DNA of 38,511 nt from Shewanella metallivivens (GTDB taxonomy: Bacteria > Pseudomonadota > Gammaproteobacteria > Enterobacterales > Shewanellaceae). Under the pieces are notes generated by a model that was not told the origin of the DNA, made no database searches, and saw only the letters and a program-made list of their open reading frames with translations. The stretch covers positions 128,708 to 167,218 of the forward strand of contig NZ_JAQQPZ010000001.1 of the NCBI RefSeq assembly GCF_028750675.1. Reading direction: 5' to 3'. Made by a program: the position numbers and the translations under genes. Positions 1 to 10,662 of this stretch are shown here, one piece after another. Every line of letters starts with the position of its first letter. Position 1 is the first letter of the stretch.

Positions 1-1
1 G

Positions 2-754
2 GGGGGGTGGTATACTGATAAGTTAGTCATATTTATAACCTTTTTTAGTATTTTATCTTTATTTTTATATCGCTTTGGATTTTATTTAGATAGCACTAAT
101 TTTTATGCTTCCATGCTGTTGCTACCTGCAATGCATCTATTGATTGAAAGAAAGTACAAATATTTTACTTTTGTTTTAATGCTAACATTAGTTTTAGGTT
201 TTACTTTTGAAGCAAGAGGTGCATACATGGGGGTTATATTATTCCTATTAGTTTATTGTTGCAATCGTTTAGTTAAAATACCTCCGTTTATTATGATGTG
301 TGGCATAACTTTTATTCTTTTAAACCAAATTCTATTACTACTGAACCCAAGCATCATTGCTGATGAGATTTTAAGTTATAGACCAACAATATGGAATTAT
401 TATATTTACGAAGGCTTAGAAAATTTCTTGTTTGGTGGAGGTCCAATACTAACATATGTTTCTGAGGGCGCTGCAGCATACTATCAATCTATGATTGGAA
501 GAGGTGTTGGAACAGCATATGGGACACAGTCAATGTACGTATTGTATTTTTATGAATCGGGTATCATTGGCTTGTTTTTGTTAATGTTTATTATGTTTAT
601 TGTTTTTTGTTCTAAATCAAAGTATGTAATTCCATTTTTTTCAATTTCAGTTTTAGCATTTATGGAAACAATAAAAATAGGTGCAGTTTCAATATATGGC
701 TTGCCATTCACTTATTTTTTAGTTTTATCCCTGGTTACAAAGAGTAAACAATGA
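2..754 (+). CDS. Wzy-like O-antigen/capsule polymerase, 5' end outside window
   Basis: The reading frame is open from base 2, so this is the C-terminal part (about 250 residues) of a longer membrane protein; the internal Met at 113 is not a convincing start. The visible part is very hydrophobic, with several membrane segments separated by a larger polar loop containing a YRPTIWNYY motif and a GGGP stretch. This resembles the late periplasmic loop of Wzy/O-antigen-ligase family proteins, which join lipid-linked repeat units at the periplasmic face of the inner membrane. The stop overlaps the next gene by 4 bp (ATGA), so the two are translationally coupled. Family assignment rests on topology and operon context rather than a diagnostic motif. 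Base use is AT-rich like the following genes. Confidence 0.6.
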   Translation, partial: GGWYTDKLVIFITFFSILSLFLYRFGFYLDSTNFYASMLLLPAMHLLIERKYKYFTFVLMLTLVLGFTFEARGAYMGVILFLLVYCCNRLVKIPPFIMMCGITFILLNQILLLLNPSIIADEILSYRPTIWNYYIYEGLENFLFGGGPILTYVSEGAAAYYQSMIGRGVGTAYGTQSMYVLYFYESGIIGLFLLMFIMFIVFCSKSKYVIPFFSISVLAFMETIKIGAVSIYGLPFTYFLVLSLVTKSKQ

Positions 755-1704
755 AAACGAAAATATACCTACATATCGGCTACCCTAAAACAGCTACTAG
801 CGCAATGCAAAAACATGTGTTCCCTGAAATCAAAGGTTTAAATTACTTAGGTAAAAATGAGAATGCAAAATTTAAATTTGAGAATAAATTATTAGAAGGT
901 GTGTTGTATAACGCTTCAACTATGGAACATTCTTTATTTAGAAAGCAGGTAATTCGAGAAGATTTATTTCAAGGTTTTGATGGTGAATTATTCTTATCAG
1001 AAGAAGTATTACTTTTCAATATATTTAGGCCAACACTTTGGCAGAGTAAAACTCTATGCATTCAAGATATTGTCAGAAACCTTAAACTCCTAGAGACTAC
1101 TTGCGACGTAGAATTTCATATAATTATTTCAATTAGAAAGCAACTTGAAATGTTAACGTCAATATATGCGCAGTGCTTCAACAGTTGTTATTCTAGACTT
1201 GACGAAACTCAAAGCTTTGAAAGTTTTTTAGATTATTTTTTTAAATGCTCACAATTTTATAATGCTCTAAATTATGACTACGTTTTTTCTAAATTCAATG
1301 AGGCATTCGAAAAAGTAGAGATAATGGTTTATGAAGAGCTTAAATATAACAAAAAATTGTTTTTGTCCTCTCTCGGTGAACATATGGGAGTAATAATAGA
1401 TATAGGTGAAATTGAAAGGGATAATGTAAGAAATACAGGCAGTTATAAAAAGGTGGATGACTTTTCTCTTTCTGACTTACTTGGTAGAATGAGACATAAA
1501 ATTTACTTTCTTAGAAATATTAAGTTTCCTCGTTTAAGAAAAGCTTTTCATAAAGTCAAATTAAAAAAGATGGCAGATGTTTCAACAACTATTGTAATAA
1601 ACGACGATAAAAAAAACTTTATTGTTGGTTTTTATAAAGATTCAAATAAAAGTTTAGAGTACAAATATAACATTGATTTAACTCGGTACGGTTATTTCAA
1701 GTGA
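751..1704 (+). CDS. Sulfotransferase-like protein of the polysaccharide locus
   Basis: The 317-residue protein begins with HIGYPKTATSAMQK (about residues 8-21), which matches the 5'-phosphosulfate-binding loop of PAPS-dependent sulfotransferases, where a PKTGT/S-type loop follows the first beta strand. A later strand-like IIISIRKQLEMLTSIY segment (about 129-144) sits where the family's second PAPS-binding region (Arg/Ser 3'-phosphate site) is expected. If active it would transfer sulfate from PAPS to a hydroxyl of the surface glycan in the cytoplasm. It overlaps the upstream polymerase gene by 4 bp. The degraded APS-kinase gene at 8456-9049 is a link to the same sulfur-donor pathway. The C-terminal half is divergent and lysine-rich; another P-loop function cannot be excluded. 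Confidence 0.6.
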   Translation: MKTKIYLHIGYPKTATSAMQKHVFPEIKGLNYLGKNENAKFKFENKLLEGVLYNASTMEHSLFRKQVIREDLFQGFDGELFLSEEVLLFNIFRPTLWQSKTLCIQDIVRNLKLLETTCDVEFHIIISIRKQLEMLTSIYAQCFNSCYSRLDETQSFESFLDYFFKCSQFYNALNYDYVFSKFNEAFEKVEIMVYEELKYNKKLFLSSLGEHMGVIIDIGEIERDNVRNTGSYKKVDDFSLSDLLGRMRHKIYFLRNIKFPRLRKAFHKVKLKKMADVSTTIVINDDKKNFIVGFYKDSNKSLEYKYNIDLTRYGYFK

Positions 1705-1756
1705 TGATAGTTCACATTCTAACGTATAATAATTAAATTATAGAAATGGTCATTAT

Positions 1757-2752
1757 ATGAATATTTTATTTTTACAACAGAAAAGCTACTTTTCCGAGCT
1801 AGGTATTGAGTTTGAAGGTTGTGAGTCTACGTTTGGGTGCATTTTTACATTTAAATTGACTGCGTACCTGAAAAAATTTGATCTAATCGTTAGTTGTCTA
1901 GAACATGACAAATCAGCAAGAGAGGTAATTAATTTTGCAAATGCTATCGGTATTCCAACAGTTTTTTTAATGGATGGAATTTACGATGATGCTAATGCAA
2001 AGAAAAATCCTCTTCTTAAAAGTATGAATATTGATTTTTTCTCTCCGTGTATTTATTCAAATGTGTTTTTGTTGAATAATTCCTTTAAAAATTACCTAGA
2101 AAATGAATTTGATACTAGATGTTTTCTGTATACACCCAAAAGGGCAAGGCTAATTATTGACGACACAACCAAAAAAAATGGGTTCCTTATTACAACTGCA
2201 ATAACCCCATATTTTAATAATGCTGAATTTAATGTTTTGATTGTATGGATTAAAAGGTTGTTGGTCGATTTGCAAGATCTCGATCTAAAGTTTTTTGCAC
2301 GTATATTTGATGAGAAAATATTAAAAGAAATTCCTGAATTAAAAGGTTGTAACAATACTTTCGAATCACTCTCAACAGCTATTTCGCGTTCAAACGGCGT
2401 TATATGTACTCCATCGACAGTGTTGCATAGTGCAAATCTTTATGGTTTTAAAACTATGGTTTTAAATTATAGAGGAGGCAGTACATATTTCGATTGTGAC
2501 TATGATATTAAAGATTTAATACAGTTGAAAACTAGTTTGTCTACTATGAGTTTTAGTCACTCCAAAGATGCTCGTTATATCTGGAGTAGTATAAATTTAA
2601 AAGATTATACTTATCATAAAAGGAATGGGGTTGAGACTAAATGGAAAGGTTTATATATTAATATAGGGTATATACAGCGTCTAATATACAACAGTTTGCC
2701 GAAAAGGATGAGATGTAAAATTAAAGACACTTTAACAAAAAAGGTTATATAA
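1757..2752 (+). CDS. Unrecognised protein, possibly a divergent GT-B glycosyltransferase
   Basis: I do not recognise this 331-residue protein. It has no signal peptide and no clear membrane segment, so it is probably cytosolic. An N-terminal alpha/beta-like half (strands such as DLIVSCLEHD and IPTVFLMDG) is followed by a second half with a CTPSTVLHSANLYGFKTM stretch (about residues 217-234). The latter resembles the donor-binding helix region of GT-B enzymes, where a Ser/Thr-rich loop precedes a conserved helix. It lies between a sulfotransferase-like gene and a GT4 glycosyltransferase, so a role in building or decorating the repeat unit is likely. The ATG has only weak Shine-Dalgarno support. 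The call is inference from context plus weak resemblance. Confidence 0.4.
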   Translation: MNILFLQQKSYFSELGIEFEGCESTFGCIFTFKLTAYLKKFDLIVSCLEHDKSAREVINFANAIGIPTVFLMDGIYDDANAKKNPLLKSMNIDFFSPCIYSNVFLLNNSFKNYLENEFDTRCFLYTPKRARLIIDDTTKKNGFLITTAITPYFNNAEFNVLIVWIKRLLVDLQDLDLKFFARIFDEKILKEIPELKGCNNTFESLSTAISRSNGVICTPSTVLHSANLYGFKTMVLNYRGGSTYFDCDYDIKDLIQLKTSLSTMSFSHSKDARYIWSSINLKDYTYHKRNGVETKWKGLYINIGYIQRLIYNSLPKRMRCKIKDTLTKKVI

Positions 2753-2753
2753 T

Positions 2754-4639
<1,886 letters not shown>

Positions 4640-4661
4640 TTTGATAGAAAGGTAACTAAAA

Positions 4662-5222
4662 TTGAAGAATAACCATAACTTAAAAAATATTAAACTTGTT
4701 TTACTCGATGTCGACGGTGTTATGACAGATGGCTCTATTTATATTTCTGAAAATGGAGAAAGTGTTAAAAAGTTTAACGTTAAAGATGGCTTAGCTATTG
4801 AGTTATTGCGCTGTCATGGTATTTATACTGGCGTTGTTTCTGGTAAAGCCAGCGCAGCACTTACTTCTCGTTGTGAGGCGTTAGGCTTTGATTTTATTAT
4901 AACTGGTTGTAAAAATAAGTTGCCTAAAGTTAATGAGGTTTGTCAGTCCCTTGATATTTCTATAAATGAAATAGCATTTTGCGGTGATGATATACTCGAT
5001 TTACCTGTAATGGAGCCTTGTTGTGTAAGTTTTGCTCCTGCTGATGCACATGAACTAGTATTAAAAAAAGCTGATATTGTATTAAATGGTATTGGTGGTA
5101 GTGGTGCGGTACGTGAACTCGCCGACATGATACTACTTAGCCGATTACCCTCATTGGAAGATGTTTATCGACCTTTGTTAACTAAAATTGCAGCAGATGA
5201 TGTAGTTTCACTAGAACAGTAA
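4662..5222 (+). CDS. kdsC: 3-deoxy-D-manno-octulosonate 8-phosphate phosphatase
   Basis: KdsC removes the phosphate from Kdo 8-phosphate. This 186-residue protein is a C0-type HAD phosphatase with no cap domain, of standard length. It shows the nucleophile motif LLDVDGVMTDG (about residues 14-24), FNVKDGLAI, a VSGKAS motif II, CGDDILDLPVM as the metal-binding acidic motif, and the C-terminal GGSGAVREL typical of KdsC. The TTG start at 4662 is preceded by GAAAGG about ten bases upstream; no in-frame ATG lies before the catalytic motif. The gap to kdsA is 22 bp and to kdsB 12 bp, consistent with one transcript. Confidence 0.92.
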   Translation: MKNNHNLKNIKLVLLDVDGVMTDGSIYISENGESVKKFNVKDGLAIELLRCHGIYTGVVSGKASAALTSRCEALGFDFIITGCKNKLPKVNEVCQSLDISINEIAFCGDDILDLPVMEPCCVSFAPADAHELVLKKADIVLNGIGGSGAVRELADMILLSRLPSLEDVYRPLLTKIAADDVVSLEQ

Positions 5223-5234
5223 ATTGAGTACAAA

Positions 5235-5999
5235 ATGATTAAAGTAGTTATTCCGGCAAGGTTTGGTTCGTCACGTTTACCGGGTAAACCTTTACTTGAG
5301 TTAAAGGGTAAACCTTTATTTTGGCATGTTGTTCAACGTGTTTTAGAGTCAGGTGTTTGCTTAGAAGATATTATTATTGCAACAGACGATAATAGAATTT
5401 TTGAAGTGGCTAAACAGCTGAGTCTTCCTGTTTTAATGACCAATAATCAACACGAAAGTGGAACAGATAGGGTAAATGAAGTTGCCAAACATTTCGGCTG
5501 GGAAAGCGATACTATAGTTGTTAATGTACAGGGGGATGAGCCATTAATTCCACCTTCTGCAATTGCAAGCGTAATTGCGTTTGCTGTTAAAAACAAAAAT
5601 TATGAGATTACGACTGCTGTGTCAACAATCGAGTCAATGATTGACTTAAATAACCCAAATATTGTTAAGGCAATTGTTGCAGAAAATGGGCGTGCACTTT
5701 ATTTTACGCGATGTGCTGCACCGTTTAATCGAGATGAACCAGATACAATTTTAAATTGTTTTAGGCACATTGGCATTTACACTTATCGATGCAATGTTTT
5801 AAACAAGCTGTGCTCGTTAGCGCCAGCTAAATTAGAAAAAATTGAAAAGTTGGAACAGCTAAGAGCTTTGAGCCATGGTTATTCAATTGGTGCAACAGTT
5901 CTTAATAATGCTCCACCTCATGGTATTGACACTTTTGAGGATTACAAAGATTTACTCAAATTAATGGAAGATGAAGATGGACTTAAAAAGTATCGCTAG
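5235..5999 (+). CDS. kdsB: 3-deoxy-manno-octulosonate cytidylyltransferase (CMP-Kdo synthetase)
   Basis: KdsB activates Kdo with CTP to make CMP-Kdo, the donor for Kdo transferases. The 254-residue protein has the nucleotidyltransferase start IPARFGSSRLPGKPLLE, IIIATDD, the metal-binding VNVQGDEPLIPP and the late PHGIDTFEDY motif carrying the second acidic ligand. The usual YFSRAPIPYPRD segment reads YFTRCAAPFNRDE, a moderate divergence. Its 3' end overlaps the start of the next gene by about 20-30 bp, a strong sign of coupling. With kdsA, kdsC and kdsD it completes the route from ribulose 5-phosphate to CMP-Kdo inside this operon. Confidence 0.93.
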   Translation: MIKVVIPARFGSSRLPGKPLLELKGKPLFWHVVQRVLESGVCLEDIIIATDDNRIFEVAKQLSLPVLMTNNQHESGTDRVNEVAKHFGWESDTIVVNVQGDEPLIPPSAIASVIAFAVKNKNYEITTAVSTIESMIDLNNPNIVKAIVAENGRALYFTRCAAPFNRDEPDTILNCFRHIGIYTYRCNVLNKLCSLAPAKLEKIEKLEQLRALSHGYSIGATVLNNAPPHGIDTFEDYKDLLKLMEDEDGLKKYR

Positions 6000-6906
6000 G
6001 GAAGTGATAAACACGGAAATTAAAGGTTTAGAGCATGTTGCGGAAAATATTGATGCTAACTTTAGTGGCGCTGTAAACGAAATTTTATCCACTAATGGCC
6101 GAGTTATCATTTGTGGGATGGGTAAATCAGGTATTATTGGAAAAAAAATAGCTGCGTCTTTTGCAAGTACAGGTACTCCCAGCTTTTTTATGCATCCCGG
6201 CGAGGCTTTCCATGGTGATTTAGGTATGGTTACACCTGATGATGTTTTTGTTGCTATTTCATATAGTGGAGAAACTGATGAGGTTTTAAAGCTATTACCT
6301 TTTTTACGTAATAACGGCAATAAAATAATTTCTATTACAGGTAAGCCACATTCTACATTATCGATAAGTTCAAATTTTAATTTAAATGTCGCAGTACCAA
6401 AAGAGGCCTGCCCATTGCAATTGGCTCCTACAACTTCAACTACAGCTACGTTAGTTTTAGGCGATGCATTAACTGTCGCGCTAATGAAGTCAAGAGGATT
6501 TAAGGAAGAAGGTTTTGCCAAGTTTCACCCTGGCGGGAGTTTAGGTAGAAAGTTATTAAGTAAAGTAATTGATGAAATGATCACTGAAAATCTACCTATT
6601 GTAAATAAAACAACAACAGCATCAGATTTAATTCAAATTATGACTTCAAGCATGCAAGGGTTGGCAATTGTATGTGAATCAAACCAGTTATTTGGTATTG
6701 TAACGGATGGTGATTTACGTCGTGCAATGAAAAAGTTTGGTTCAGAAGTGTTCACTAAAAAAACTGAAGATATATGCTCAATTGGGGCTAAAACAATTTC
6801 ACCAGAGTCTTCTATGGAATTTGCTTTTGATTTAATGACTGAACTGTCAGTTAATTCACTTATAGTGACTGACAATAACACTGTTGTCGGAATATTGAAG
6901 AAATAA
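5971..6906 (+). CDS. kdsD: Arabinose-5-phosphate isomerase, KdsD/KpsF type
   Basis: This enzyme interconverts ribulose 5-phosphate and arabinose 5-phosphate, the first step of Kdo synthesis. An N-terminal SIS domain carries GMGKSGIIGKK, the HPGEAFHGDLGM loop, SYSGETDE and CPLQLAPTTSTT. Two C-terminal CBS domains follow (about residues 205-310) with GIVTDGDLRRAM in the first. At 311 residues it is slightly shorter than E. coli KdsD (328), ending soon after the last CBS strand. The start could be 5971 or, with better spacing from GGAAG (5966-5970), 5977. Both lie inside the end of kdsB. Presence in a glycan operon is reminiscent of the capsule paralogue KpsF, so this copy is likely dedicated to the polymer. 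Confidence 0.93.
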   Translation: MKMDLKSIAREVINTEIKGLEHVAENIDANFSGAVNEILSTNGRVIICGMGKSGIIGKKIAASFASTGTPSFFMHPGEAFHGDLGMVTPDDVFVAISYSGETDEVLKLLPFLRNNGNKIISITGKPHSTLSISSNFNLNVAVPKEACPLQLAPTTSTTATLVLGDALTVALMKSRGFKEEGFAKFHPGGSLGRKLLSKVIDEMITENLPIVNKTTTASDLIQIMTSSMQGLAIVCESNQLFGIVTDGDLRRAMKKFGSEVFTKKTEDICSIGAKTISPESSMEFAFDLMTELSVNSLIVTDNNTVVGILKK

Positions 6907-6908
6907 AT

Positions 6909-8192
6909 GTGAAAAATGAACTCTTATTAAAATCATTACAAGTATTCTTTGTCAGAGGTTTTGGTGCCGCAGCGGGCTTTTTTTTAACACTTACGGTAAC
7001 TAACATAGGTAGCACTCATGATGCAGGGTTGTTTTTGTTTTGCTTTGCCCTTATTAGTGTTTTTGCGACTTTATTAACATTTGGTGCGCCACAGGCTCTT
7101 ATACGTATCGTCGGTGCTAATCACGGTAACTGGAGTGTAATTAACTACCAATTTTCTATTATTATAAAAATTGTGTTTGTTTCTTGTTGTTTGCTGTGGG
7201 TGCTTTTTTATTTTTTTAACAGAGAGGCAGCTCTTTTTCTGCTAAACAATCCTCTATTGGCGGACTTATTACCTTTAGCAGGATTAGCTGTTTTACTGTT
7301 TGCCTTTGTACAGATTTTTGCTTCAGCGCTTCAAGGAAAGCAGTACTCTGTTTTAGCTAGTATGGTTCAAAATGTAATAATGCCTGCATGTTTTATTGTA
7401 TTTTTGGTTGCTATTTTTTTATTAGGGTATGAAGTTAAAGCAATACACTTTTTAATTATTTATATAGCTAGTTTATTTGTAGCTTTATGTGTAGGTGTAT
7501 GTTTTTGGCTTAAGGATTCAAATAGTTATATTAGTTATCAAGTTGGCTTTCCTGCAGAATTACGTTCGAGTTTATATCCATTATGTATAGTTAGCGTAAT
7601 GACTCTAAGTGTTCAATGGGCAGGGCAATTTGCTACTGCACGCTATTTAGACACTTCTGAGATTGCTTTTTTTGCGTCTGCACAGCGCACAGCACTTTTA
7701 GCTAGTTTTGTTTTAATTGCTGTAAACTTAGTTGTAGCTCCCAAATTTGCACGAGCCTTTGCTGGAGGGGATTATAGTGATGTTAATCGTTTATCCCTTT
7801 TATCAAGTCGTTTGATGGTGGTTATGGCTTCACCGATTTTGTTATTCATGTTTATATTTCCTGATTTTTTAATGGGCTTATTTGGTGAGCAATATGTAAT
7901 TGCTGCTCCATTATTACAAATTATGGCAGTCGGGCAATTCATTAATGTAATAACAGGTTCGGTTGGCTATTTATTAACTATGACTAATCATGAAAAGGAT
8001 TTTAGAAATGTAGTTTTATTTTCTGGTCCGTTGGCAATTATATTAGCATTCGTATTAACTAAAGAATTTGGTGTAATTGGTGCCGCTTATGCTACAGCCA
8101 TTGCGCTAGCTACTCAAAATTTATTAGCAGTTGCGATGGTTAAAAAGCGCTTAGGGTTTAACACGCTTAATATTTTTAGAAAAATAGTATAA
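6909..8192 (+). CDS. Polysaccharide flippase (Wzx-like, MOP superfamily)
   Basis: A 427-residue polytopic inner-membrane protein with about twelve hydrophobic segments spread over its full length and few polar loops, as in Wzx/PST transporters. The N-terminus KSLQVFFVRGFGAAAGFFLT and the mid-protein IYPLCIVSVMTLSVQWAG-like segment after a soluble loop fit this family. It would flip undecaprenyl-diphosphate-linked repeat units from the cytoplasmic to the periplasmic leaflet for the Wzy polymerase at the window start. GTG at 6909 lies 2 bp after the kdsD stop, so the pair is probably coupled. It is the last intact gene of the AT-rich operon. Substrate specificity cannot be read. Confidence 0.85.
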   Translation: MKNELLLKSLQVFFVRGFGAAAGFFLTLTVTNIGSTHDAGLFLFCFALISVFATLLTFGAPQALIRIVGANHGNWSVINYQFSIIIKIVFVSCCLLWVLFYFFNREAALFLLNNPLLADLLPLAGLAVLLFAFVQIFASALQGKQYSVLASMVQNVIMPACFIVFLVAIFLLGYEVKAIHFLIIYIASLFVALCVGVCFWLKDSNSYISYQVGFPAELRSSLYPLCIVSVMTLSVQWAGQFATARYLDTSEIAFFASAQRTALLASFVLIAVNLVVAPKFARAFAGGDYSDVNRLSLLSSRLMVVMASPILLFMFIFPDFLMGLFGEQYVIAAPLLQIMAVGQFINVITGSVGYLLTMTNHEKDFRNVVLFSGPLAIILAFVLTKEFGVIGAAYATAIALATQNLLAVAMVKKRLGFNTLNIFRKIV

Positions 8193-8455
8193 AGCCCACT
8201 TTGATTAGTTTTCATTAGGATGATATGTAGTGCTTTGTGCTTTGTTAATTGTCTATTGCTGAAATAAAGTTTAGGTTTGGCTATTAAATTAATGTGATGG
8301 TTTATTCTTCTGGTCAATATAGATTACTAGGCAATATTAAATTTTTTCTTTCAGTTTCAATAGTGTATTTGGTTACCGCTATTTATGTAAGACCTAAGGT
8401 GTATGGGTTTCAATAGTTATTCTTAGATGTTTTTAAATTAATATTCGAGATATCA
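8193..8455 (+). other. AT-rich intergenic stretch between flippase gene and cysC remnant
   Basis: No gene, clear terminator or repeat is visible here. Base use matches the upstream operon, and none of the hairpin repeats common further downstream is present. Together with the adjacent pseudogene it looks like decaying sequence at the end of the polysaccharide operon. Confidence 0.4.
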
Positions 8456-9049
8456 ATGGTTCAAAGCCAATATAGACAAATAATTCAGCCAAATAGTAAA
8501 TCAACTGATGTCGTTTGGCATCAGTCAACGGTTAGCCGCCAAGAATGGAGGGAAAGAAACGGACACAAACCTGTACTCTGGTTTACTGGGCTAAGTGGTT
8601 CTGGTAAATCTACCATAGCGAATGCGGTTGATAAATTGTTGTATATTGGCTGCCAAACTTATGTATTGATGGTAACCAGGTTCGCCATGATTTAAATGGT
8701 TATTTGTTGTTTATTGATAAAGACCGTATTGAAAACATTCGACGTGTATGAGAGGCCGTTAATCTTTTCGCTGATGTAGGGTCTTTGATTTTAGTAGTCT
8801 TTATTTCACCATTTCAACCTGCACGTAAAACGATATAAAACAATTCTACAAGACGAATTTATAGTGATTTTTTAGATACGGCGATATCGTTTTGTAAGTA
8901 GCGAGACCCCAAGGGTATATAAAAAGGCATGGCTTGGTGTAATTAAACATTTTATAAGCATTGAGTCTACTTATGAGGAACCAACAAACGCTAATGTTAT
9001 TGTCAAAACAATAAGTTGTAAAGTTTTTAGCTCTTTATGGTTATATTAA
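8456..9049 (+). pseudogene. cysC: Degraded adenylylsulfate kinase (cysC)
   Basis: The first 72 or so codons read as the CysC N-terminus: VVWHQSTVSRQEW, then GHKPVLWFTGLSGSGKSTIA with an intact Walker A. Near 8670 one base appears lost, because the next frame continues with NQVRHDLNGY, IENIRRV, a TGA at 8749-8751, then EAVNLFADV and FISPFQPAR, all matching CysC order. A TAA follows at 8836. Further frame changes pick up FIVIFLDT, RDPKG (after a TAG) and finally an IKHF...ESTYEEPTNANVIVKT stretch that matches the family's C-terminus. At least three frameshifts and several stops make a functional kinase impossible. CysC makes PAPS from APS, the donor for sulfotransferases such as the one suggested at 751-1704. 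Confidence 0.88.
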
Positions 9050-9229
9050 AAATCATAATTAATGAAGGTAAAGTGTTTGCAGCGTTTAATTAAACGACTG
9101 CAACTACCATTTGATAATATGTGGTCCAGTGTTAAATTGTTAATCTGATAATTAATTATTCAATAGTCGAGTTTTGCTGTTATAGGCAAAAACCAAATTT
9201 TAGTTTAGTAACTTTTTTAGGTGAGTCAA
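9050..9229 (+). promoter_or_regulatory. Leader of the second polysaccharide locus with inverted repeat
   Basis: This AT-rich gap separates the cysC remnant from the WcaJ-like gene and probably contains that gene's promoter. At 9077-9103 there is a near-perfect inverted repeat (TTGCAG and CGTTTAA against TTAAACG and CTGCAA, one unpaired A), with no following T-run, so an operator is more plausible than a terminator. I cannot name a binding protein and do not see a convincing -35/-10 pair. Confidence 0.3.
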
Positions 9230-10630
9230 ATGGACAGACCATCCAAATTCCAATTTGTTGGTTCTTCTTCTAGTTTTTTATTGCGCATTATTGATATGTC
9301 GTTGGTGGTATTTGCCTTGTTGGTGATAATGCAAGGCTATAATGTTGCCTTTAATAAAGATTACTTATTAACCTTATCTGGTGTGTTATTACTGTTTAGT
9401 TATATTGGCGAGTCTGTTGGGTTATACCGTTCGTGGCGTTTGGGTAAGTTTGCTCACATGTGCCGTTTATTAATTGGTGTTATTACTGTTTGTTTTTTAC
9501 TTATTTTTACTGTGATGTTTTTGTTTAAGTACACTGAAATTTATTCGCGTGTGGTGATGGTAGGTTGGTACCTATTTACGGTGACGTTATTACTGAGTTG
9601 GCGTTTATGTGTGCGCGAAATAAAACGCGTAAGACGCAGTAAGGGCCTGAGTGTTGAAAAAGTCGCGATTGTGGGGTTAACCCAAACCGGCATGAATTTG
9701 TATAACGAAATTTGGAAACACGATGAATTAGGTTTTGACTGTGTTGGTTTTTTTGACGACAGAGAACCCAGCAGAATAGTCGATTTAGAACCTAAGTTAA
9801 TTGAGGGAAATATTAATCACGCGATTGAGTTGGCCAAAAGTGGTGCAATTCAAAAGTTGTATATTTGTTTGCCCCTATTAGCAGAGAAACGCATTGCTGA
9901 TATTATTGAGCAGCTTGGTGACAGTACTGTTGATGTGTTAATTACCCCAGACTTTTTAATGAAAAACTTAATGAACGGCCGTATTGGCAGTGTGGGTGAA
10001 GTAGACACCATTAGTGTATTTGAATCGCCGGTAAATGGTATGAAACGTTTTTATAAACGCAGCTTTGATATTGTATTTAGTTTGTGCGCCATTATGGCAA
10101 TTTCGCCTGTGTTGTTAATTGTTGCCATTGCAGTTTATATGTCGTCCCCAGGCCCTGTGTTATTTAAACAAGACCGTTATGGTTTAGATGGTCGCAAAAT
10201 TAAAGTGTGGAAGTTTCGCTCTATGACGGTGACCGAAAATGCCAGCAAAGTCACCCAGGCACGTAAAGGTGATGCGCGTATTACTAACGTGGGGGCATTT
10301 ATTCGCCGCACCTCATTAGATGAGTTACCACAGTTTTTTAATGTATTAAAAGGCGATATGTCGGTGGTTGGCCCGCGGCCTCACGCGGTAGCGCATAACG
10401 AAGAATACCGTAAATTAGTGACTTACTACATGCTGCGCCACAAGGTGTTACCCGGCATTACCGGTTGGGCACAAATTAATGGCTGGCGCGGCGAAACCGA
10501 CACCCTGAATAAAATGGAAAAACGTGTTGAATTTGATCTTGATTACATACGTAACTGGACACTCTGGTGGGATGTAAAAATCGTATTTTTGACTTTTTTT
10601 AAAGGCTTTGTTGGCAAAAACGTATATTGA
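9230..10630 (+). CDS. Undecaprenyl-phosphate sugar phosphotransferase (WcaJ-like, initiating)
   Basis: This enzyme starts repeat-unit synthesis by moving a sugar phosphate, in this family usually glucose-1-phosphate from UDP-glucose, to undecaprenyl phosphate. Four or five N-terminal membrane segments lie within about residues 12-125, followed by a nucleotide-binding-like KVAIVGLTQTGMNL domain. From about residue 268 comes the bacterial sugar-transferase domain: KRSFDIVFSL, SPGPVLFKQDRYGLDGR, KFRSM, DELPQFFNVLKGDMS, VGPRPHA and PGITGWAQINGWRGET. The length of 466 residues is typical of the WcaJ type rather than the short WbaP-core type. ATG 9230 is preferred because AGGTGAG ends five bases before it; a GTG at 9221 lacks such a site. 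galU downstream would provide UDP-glucose. Confidence 0.9.
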   Translation: MDRPSKFQFVGSSSSFLLRIIDMSLVVFALLVIMQGYNVAFNKDYLLTLSGVLLLFSYIGESVGLYRSWRLGKFAHMCRLLIGVITVCFLLIFTVMFLFKYTEIYSRVVMVGWYLFTVTLLLSWRLCVREIKRVRRSKGLSVEKVAIVGLTQTGMNLYNEIWKHDELGFDCVGFFDDREPSRIVDLEPKLIEGNINHAIELAKSGAIQKLYICLPLLAEKRIADIIEQLGDSTVDVLITPDFLMKNLMNGRIGSVGEVDTISVFESPVNGMKRFYKRSFDIVFSLCAIMAISPVLLIVAIAVYMSSPGPVLFKQDRYGLDGRKIKVWKFRSMTVTENASKVTQARKGDARITNVGAFIRRTSLDELPQFFNVLKGDMSVVGPRPHAVAHNEEYRKLVTYYMLRHKVLPGITGWAQINGWRGETDTLNKMEKRVEFDLDYIRNWTLWWDVKIVFLTFFKGFVGKNVY

Positions 10631-10662
10631 TTTTAAGTCAGTCATTCTTTTAATTTTTAGTA

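Noticed and set aside
1..7. Run of seven G at the window start
   Set aside because: It may be a contig-end or sequencing artefact; the frame reads through it, but with no sequence to the left no biological claim is justified.
8297..8416. 39-codon open frame with a hydrophobic segment before the cysC remnant
   Set aside because: No ribosome binding site and no recognisable similarity; chance is likely in AT-rich DNA.
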